Shown one piece after another: positions 59,647 through 64,000 of a stretch of DNA of 64,000 nt. Every line of letters starts with the position of its first letter. Position 1 is the stretch's first letter. Under the pieces are notes generated by a model. It was not told the origin of the DNA and ran no database searches. It was given only the letters and a program-made list of their open reading frames with translations. The position numbers were made by a program, and so were the translations under genes. The DNA comes from Nonomuraea jiangxiensis (GTDB taxonomy: Bacteria > Actinomycetota > Actinomycetes > Streptosporangiales > Streptosporangiaceae): positions 26,853-90,852 of the forward strand of contig NZ_FNDJ01000025.1 in assembly GCF_900099965.1 (NCBI RefSeq), written 5' to 3'.

Positions 59647-61089
59647 CTACGTCGCCGGCGTGACCGGGACCGTCGCCGGCGCCATGCCCGCCCGGCGATC
59701 GTGCTCGCGGTCGTCGGCCGGTGGGATGTTGTGGTTGAGGCGGAAGGTGTTCCCGGGGTCGTAGACGGCCTTGATCTCGGTCAGCCGCCGGTAGTCCTCG
59801 GGATCGTACGCCGAGCGCACCTGCTGGGCGGCGTCCTCGCCGTTCATGAAGTTCAGCAGCCGGCCGCCGGTGCTCCACGGCGCGACCGCCTCGAACATGC
59901 GCTTGTGCGCCGGCCGGACCTCGGTGATCTCGGCCCGTTCCAACCGCGAGATCACGTTGAGCAGGAATCGCGCGTCCCGGTTGCCGACGGCGTTGCCCAC
60001 GGCCGGTGGGTGGGCGAGCCGGCCGCCGAGGTGACGCAGTTCGAACACGTGCGGCAGCGGCGCGTGGGGCGGGGCCTGGTCGAGGATGGCCCGCACCGCC
60101 GCGGTGTCGAGGTCGCCCAGCAGGGCGGTACCGGCCTCGACGTGCCCCGGGAAGGGCGGGTCGGCGTGGATGGACCCGGCCTCGGTGTAGGGCAGCACGC
60201 CGAGGGTGTCGCCCGTCGGGCCGAGCGCCCGGAGCGGCGCGACCAGGCTCTCGGCGTCGTCGAGCACGTCCGCGGCGTAGGCGATCCGGACGTGGACGGC
60301 CTGACGGCCGCGCAGCGCCTCCGGGAACGCGGGAAGGTCCGGGTAGGACATCTGCATGATCGACGAGCTCATCTCGTCGGGCACGGTGGCGGTCCAGCTC
60401 AGATAGGTGTCGAAGACCTCGGCGGCCAGTTCGCCGGCAAACTGCAGCGAGCCGCCGTAGAGGGTGGTGACCGGCACGAGGTCGAGCTCGATCGCGGTGA
60501 CCACGCCGAAGTTGTCCCGGCCGCCGCGCAGCGCCCAGAACAGGTCCGGCTCGGAGACCTCGGTGACATGCCGCAGCAGGCCGTCCGCCGTGACGACGTC
60601 GAGGGCGCGTACGTGGTCGGCGGCGTAGCCGTAACGCCGGGACAGCAGGCCGAGCCCGCCGGCGAGGGTGTAGGGGACCACGGCGAGCCCCGGGAAGGAG
60701 CCCGACAGGGGCGCCAGCCCGGCGGCCGCCGCCTCGTGGATCACCTCGTCCCACCTGGTGCCGGCCGCCACCCAGGCCGTGCGCGCCCGCCCGTTCACCC
60801 GGACGCCCGTCATCCGGGAGGTGTTGATCAACACTCCGCCCTCACCGGCGGTGCCCGCCAGCGCGTGTCCGGTGCCCTGCACCGCCACCGGAAGCCCGTG
60901 ATCGCCCGCGAACGCCACCGCGGCCCGCACGTCCGCGGCTCCGGTCGCGCCCACCACCAGGTCGGGACGGTGCCAGCGGGCAAGCTGGTATCCGGCGCGT
61001 TCGGTGTCGTAGCCCTCGTCCCGGGGGGTGAGCACGGGGCCCCTCACCCGCTTGGCCAGGGCCTCGACGTCGGCAGCGAAACTGTTCAT
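59647..61089 (-). CDS. FAD-binding oxidoreductase (BBE-like, PCMH-type)
   Basis: ATG 61089 follows AGAGGAA; 480 residues. The FAD domain shows VVGATGAADVRAAVAFAGDH, PVAVQGTGHALAGTAGEGGV (with the His usually linked to FAD) and LSGSFPGLAVVPYTLAGGLG, then the C-terminal berberine-bridge-type segment DPEDYRRLTEIKAVYDPGNT FRLNHNIPP. The second flavin-binding Cys of bicovalent members is not seen. No signal peptide. It oxidises an unknown alcohol or amine. It is divergent from a MarR gene with a clear operator between them. Confidence 0.87.
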   Translation of the reverse strand: MNSFAADVEALAKRVRGPVLTPRDEGYDTERAGYQLARWHRPDLVVGATGAADVRAAVAFAGDHGLPVAVQGTGHALAGTAGEGGVLINTSRMTGVRVNGRARTAWVAAGTRWDEVIHEAAAAGLAPLSGSFPGLAVVPYTLAGGLGLLSRRYGYAADHVRALDVVTADGLLRHVTEVSEPDLFWALRGGRDNFGVVTAIELDLVPVTTLYGGSLQFAGELAAEVFDTYLSWTATVPDEMSSSIMQMSYPDLPAFPEALRGRQAVHVRIAYAADVLDDAESLVAPLRALGPTGDTLGVLPYTEAGSIHADPPFPGHVEAGTALLGDLDTAAVRAILDQAPPHAPLPHVFELRHLGGRLAHPPAVGNAVGNRDARFLLNVISRLERAEITEVRPAHKRMFEAVAPWSTGGRLLNFMNGEDAAQQVRSAYDPEDYRRLTEIKAVYDPGNTFRLNHNIPPADDREHDRRAGMAPATVPVTPAT

Positions 61090-61135
61090 GACATTCCTCT
61101 ACGATTGTCGATGTTCGGAGCCGGCCAGCGTCCAC

Positions 61136-61160
61136 AGATAGTAAGGCGACCGTACTATCT
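61136..61160. promoter_or_regulatory. MarR operator
   Basis: AGATAGTA and TACTATCT arms (perfect, 9 bases when the flanking C and G are included) around 9 bases, 47 bases from the oxidoreductase start and 60 from the MarR start. Confidence 0.75.
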
Positions 61161-61219
61161 GGGGGTGCGGGACTGTCAAGTGGCCTGACTAAATCACTGC
61201 GGAAGAAAGGTCACCCGGG

Positions 61220-61690
61220 ATGACGACGCGAGCCGGGAGGCAGGGCGGCGAAGGCGCGGGCGAGCTGCCGTTTCCCGCCCTGTTCACGCAGGCCAAGGAC
61301 GTCATGGTCGCGCACCTCCACCAGCGGCTGGGCGAGGAGGGGTTCGAGGGGATCCGCTTCACCCACGGCTCCGTCTTCCGGTTCATCGACGCCGACGGCT
61401 CGCGGCTGACCGTGCTCGCCGAACGCTCCGGGCTCTCCAAGCAGGCGCTCGGCGAGGTGGTCAGCGAGCTCGAACGGCACGGCTACGTCGAGCGGACGGC
61501 CGATCCGGCCGACCACCGCGCGAAGATCATCCGGCTGACCGGGCGCGGCATGGAGGCCCAGCTCGCCGCCGCCCGCATCCTCGGGGACATCGAGCAGCGG
61601 TGGGCGCGGCGCCTCGGCCAGGACCGGATCGCCGCGATGCGCACGCTGCTGGAAGAGCTGGTCCGCTTCGAGCAGGGCCAGGACACCTGA
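61220..61690 (+). CDS. MarR-family transcriptional regulator
   Basis: The 156-residue protein has the MarR winged helix (LTVLAERSGLSKQALGEVVS, ELERHGYVERTADPADHRAK, about 66-105) between dimerisation helices. The ATG has a weak AAGG-type site. It is divergent from the FAD oxidoreductase and most likely represses it, with release by a small phenolic ligand, as is usual for the family. Confidence 0.9.
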   Translation: MTTRAGRQGGEGAGELPFPALFTQAKDVMVAHLHQRLGEEGFEGIRFTHGSVFRFIDADGSRLTVLAERSGLSKQALGEVVSELERHGYVERTADPADHRAKIIRLTGRGMEAQLAAARILGDIEQRWARRLGQDRIAAMRTLLEELVRFEQGQDT

Positions 61691-61693
61691 CCC

Positions 61694-62743
61694 TCACGCC
61701 GGCGCCTCCCCGGCGAACGAGACCAGGACCTTGCTCGACCGCCGCGCGTCGGCCGCCTCCTCGAACGCCGCCGGCGCCGCGTCGAGCCCGAAGACGGCCG
61801 TGACCACGGGCGCGAACCGCTCGGCCGCGGCGTTCATGATCGACAAGGCGTCCGGCATCTCGTGGTGGAAACGGCTCGACCCGGCCAGGGTGAGCTCTCT
61901 GGTGACCGCGAGGTGCAGCGGCGCGGTGACCCCGCCGGGCGGCAGGTGCCCCACGCTGACGAGGGTTCCGCCGCGGCGCAGCGCCGTGAGGGCGGTGGTC
62001 AGCCCCGCGGAGGAGCCCGAGGACTCGATCGCGACGTCGGCGGCCGGGATCGGGTCGTCCCCGCCCGCGCGGACGACGTGGGTCGCGCCGATCCGGCGCG
62101 CCAGCCGGAGGGGTTCGTCGAAGAGGTCGGTCGCCGTGACGGTCGCCGCCCCGGCGATGCGGGCGAGCGCGACGCAGAGCAGGCCGATGGGTCCGGCGCC
62201 GACCACCAGGACGTCGCCGCCCTCGATCGCGCGTGCCGTCCGCTCCACCCGCCGCAGGCCGTGCAGGGCCACCGAGGCGGGCTCGGCCAGGGCCGCCGTT
62301 CTCAGGTCGAGCCCGTCAGGGATCGGGACGAGGCGGCCGGCCGGCATGACGAGCCGCTCGGCGAAGCCGCCGTCCGTGTGCGGCATCCGGGCGGCGCTCC
62401 CCAGGTAGCGCATGTCCTCGCAGAGGTTCTGCTCCTGCCGCAGGCAGTGGTCGCAGCGCCCGCAGACCCGCGCGGGATGTACGGCGACGCGACCCCCGGC
62501 CGGCGGCCCCGATCCGTCGGCGGCGGGCTCGGCCACGACGCCGACCACCTCGTGGCCCAGGACCATCGGAGCGCGAAGGACGGCCTCGCCCACGCGCCCG
62601 CTCTTCCAGTAGTGGAGGTCCGACCCGCAGATCCCACCGTAGGCGACCGAGACGACGGCCTCGTGCGGCCGGGGCGTGGCCACGGGCCGCGGCTGGATCG
62701 TCAGGTGCCCGGGTCCGGTGACGACGAGTGCCCTGGTCTCCAC
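61694..62743 (-). CDS. Zinc alcohol dehydrogenase, L-idonate 5-dehydrogenase-like
   Basis: From GTG 62743 the 349-residue enzyme has catalytic zinc ligands in GGICGSDLHYWKSG (Cys about 40) and LGHEVVG (His-Glu about 64), the four-Cys structural zinc loop CGRCDHCLRQEQNLC and NAD motif VLVVGAGPIGLLCVALA. The GICGSDLHYxxxG opening and HxGRVGE typify L-idonate/sorbitol-type dehydrogenases. The start directly follows the stop of a relic that looks like the IdnO-type reductase, the usual partner in idonate use (L-idonate to 5-ketogluconate to gluconate). Confidence 0.85.
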   Translation of the reverse strand: METRALVVTGPGHLTIQPRPVATPRPHEAVVSVAYGGICGSDLHYWKSGRVGEAVLRAPMVLGHEVVGVVAEPAADGSGPPAGGRVAVHPARVCGRCDHCLRQEQNLCEDMRYLGSAARMPHTDGGFAERLVMPAGRLVPIPDGLDLRTAALAEPASVALHGLRRVERTARAIEGGDVLVVGAGPIGLLCVALARIAGAATVTATDLFDEPLRLARRIGATHVVRAGGDDPIPAADVAIESSGSSAGLTTALTALRRGGTLVSVGHLPPGGVTAPLHLAVTRELTLAGSSRFHHEMPDALSIMNAAAERFAPVVTAVFGLDAAPAAFEEAADARRSSKVLVSFAGEAPA

Positions 62744-62833
62744 TCAGACCACCGCCGCCAGGCCGGCGACCTGGGCCGGTCTGCCGGTGAGGTCGAACGC
62801 CGGGTCGGTCTCAGGGGGCACGTGTTCTCCCAT
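62744..62833 (-). pseudogene. Short-chain dehydrogenase reduced to its two ends (IdnO-like)
   Basis: The 29-codon frame reads MGEHVPPETDPAFDLTGRPA then QVAGLAAVV and a stop adjacent to the next GTG. FDLTGRxAxV is the first strand of gluconate-5-dehydrogenase-type SDRs and GLAAVV is their usual C-terminus (VDGGxxAVV); the 220-codon middle is missing. One in-frame internal deletion explains it. Confidence 0.5.
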
Positions 62834-62902
62834 GCGGGTTCGGGGCCGATCATTTCCAGCCCGGCCGCGGCGAGGCCGGTCCCCTCATCCTGCCGTAAGG
62901 CG

Positions 62903-64000
62903 CTATCCGAAGTCGCGGCGGCGGAGGGCGACGAGTCCGCCGCCGAGCAGGATCGCCGTGAGGGCGAGCAGGGTCAGGGCCGGTGTCACCTCGGAGGACG
63001 CCGTGGCGAAGGGGTTGGGGATGTAGTGGAAGGGCTCCAGCGGGGTGCCGTCCCACACCCCGTACAGGGGGCCGGCGACCTTCCCGAGCCCGGCGGTCAG
63101 GATCCAGACGGTCCAGGAGATCGCCGCGCTCGCCCGGGGCAGCAGCGCGTACGCGAGCACGGACGCCGCTCCGACGGTCCACGCCGCGGGCACGGTGCTC
63201 AGCGCGCCGGCCAGGAAGCGCGGCACGTCGGTGGCGAGGTCGCCCACGAGCAGCGCGTACAGCGTGCCGAAGACGAGCCCGGCGACGGCCATCAGCGCCG
63301 TCGTGCCCAGCCCGGCCAGCAGCACGTGCGCGCCCGCCCAGCGCAGCCGGCTCACCGGCGTGGCCTGCACGGCCTCCGCGCGGCCCGAGGTCTCCTCCGA
63401 CCGCAGCCGCAGGGTCATGAGCACCGGGTAGAGCGCGACGGAGTACGCGAGGATCAGGATGAGGTACCACGAATAGGCGCCGAGCGTCTCGTCCCCGTGG
63501 ACGCCGAGGAGCTTCACGATGTTGTCGACCACGATGCTCGGCCGCGCGAGCAGATCCCGCGCGAGCGGGCTCAGACCGGCCGCCACCGCCGCGAAGAACG
63601 CGACCCCGGCCGCCCACTTGACCAGCAGGACGCGGTGGAGCCGCCAGGCCAGGCTGATCGGGCCGCGCAGCTCGGGAGCCCGCTCGCGCCCGAGCCGTTC
63701 CGACAACATCCCGGCGCCCAGGTCGCGGCGGCCGAGCAGGCGGTAGGCGGCGACGGACAGGAACGCGGCGACGAGGGCCGAGACCAGCAGCATCCACCAG
63801 CGTTCGTCCTGGTAGGGCCGCACCAGATGGCTCCAGCCGATCGGGGACAGGTAGGTCAGCCACGTCTGTCCCGTCGCGTCACCGGCATAACGCATCACGT
63901 ACGAGATCCCGAGCACGGACAGGCCGATCACGGTGGCCGTATGGGCCTCACGGACCAGTTGCGCGGCGACCGCGGCGACGCCGGCGAACACCCAGCCCGC
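62903..64000 (-). CDS. ABC-2 exporter permease (start outside window)
   Basis: At least 365 residues are present and the frame is open to the right edge. Ten or more hydrophobic segments form two ABC-2 modules joined by a linker (AYRLLGRRDLGAGMLSERLG), the layout of polyketide-antibiotic exporter permeases such as those of the TnrB3/COG3559 type. Segments such as AVSWTVWILTAGLGKVAGPL-like and LGGGLVALRRRDFG close it. The ATPase gene should lie beyond the edge. The exported compound is unknown. Confidence 0.85.
   Translation of the reverse strand, partial: AGWVFAGVAAVAAQLVREAHTATVIGLSVLGISYVMRYAGDATGQTWLTYLSPIGWSHLVRPYQDERWWMLLVSALVAAFLSVAAYRLLGRRDLGAGMLSERLGRERAPELRGPISLAWRLHRVLLVKWAAGVAFFAAVAAGLSPLARDLLARPSIVVDNIVKLLGVHGDETLGAYSWYLILILAYSVALYPVLMTLRLRSEETSGRAEAVQATPVSRLRWAGAHVLLAGLGTTALMAVAGLVFGTLYALLVGDLATDVPRFLAGALSTVPAAWTVGAASVLAYALLPRASAAISWTVWILTAGLGKVAGPLYGVWDGTPLEPFHYIPNPFATASSEVTPALTLLALTAILLGGGLVALRRRDFG

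Overview
The window is high-GC actinobacterial DNA: third-position GC is very high, starts are often GTG or TTG, many genes look leaderless, ATGA/GTGA stop-start overlaps are common, and there are many one-component regulators, GNATs and twin-arginine or lipobox signals. The IS701-type element and overall gene style suggest a soil actinomycete, perhaps Streptosporangiaceae (Nonomuraea/Streptosporangium-like). That placement is inference from style; no marker gene is present.

Layout. 0-14.6 kb is a decayed accessory zone. It holds a WD40 protein running off the left edge, stacked remnants of a phage-like gene, an IS3-type and a Tn3-type transposase, several frameshifted regulators and an MFS exporter, two GNATs, a Tat-exported lectin-like propeller, an intact YtrA-type GntR/ABC exporter operon with a clear operator, and a frameshifted multicopper oxidase. 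14.6-21.6 kb is intact: a divergent methyltransferase/TetR pair around a perfect inverted repeat, then a five-gene oligopeptide-type ABC importer operon with every junction overlapping. 21.7-24.6 kb holds two inverted, both broken, IS701-family copies flanking a membrane-protein gene, then two atypical tRNA genes (Tyr-GUA and Arg-ACG). 24.7-40.5 kb is a mixed region: secreted proteins, a serine beta-lactamase-fold hydrolase, a SnoaL-tailed sigma factor, two reductases of the DHFR/RibD fold, AraC and TetR regulators, a DrrAB-type exporter and a His-rich secreted peptide.

41-64 kb is a run of small oxidoreductase and hydrolase modules, each beside its own regulator: aldo/keto reductases with MmyB-type XRE proteins, an epoxide hydrolase with a WYL protein, an FAD oxidoreductase with a MarR protein, plus aldehyde and alcohol dehydrogenases and a quinone oxidoreductase. 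A translationally coupled NAD-malic enzyme/fumarase pair (fumarate to malate to pyruvate) lies here too. The window ends inside an ABC-2 permease gene.

The strongest overall pattern is deletion scarring. At least six places join the start or end of one gene directly to part of another (TetR::P450, XRE/ALDH, RidA::GNAT, an SDR reduced to its two ends, truncated MenC-like and aldo/keto reductase genes), and about ten genes carry single-base frameshifts. I found no CRISPR array, no secondary-metabolite cluster and no clear new defence system. The best candidates for new biology are small: repeated oxidoreductase-regulator modules, several near-perfect operators, a His-rich secreted peptide and a 31-codon gene with its own terminator.
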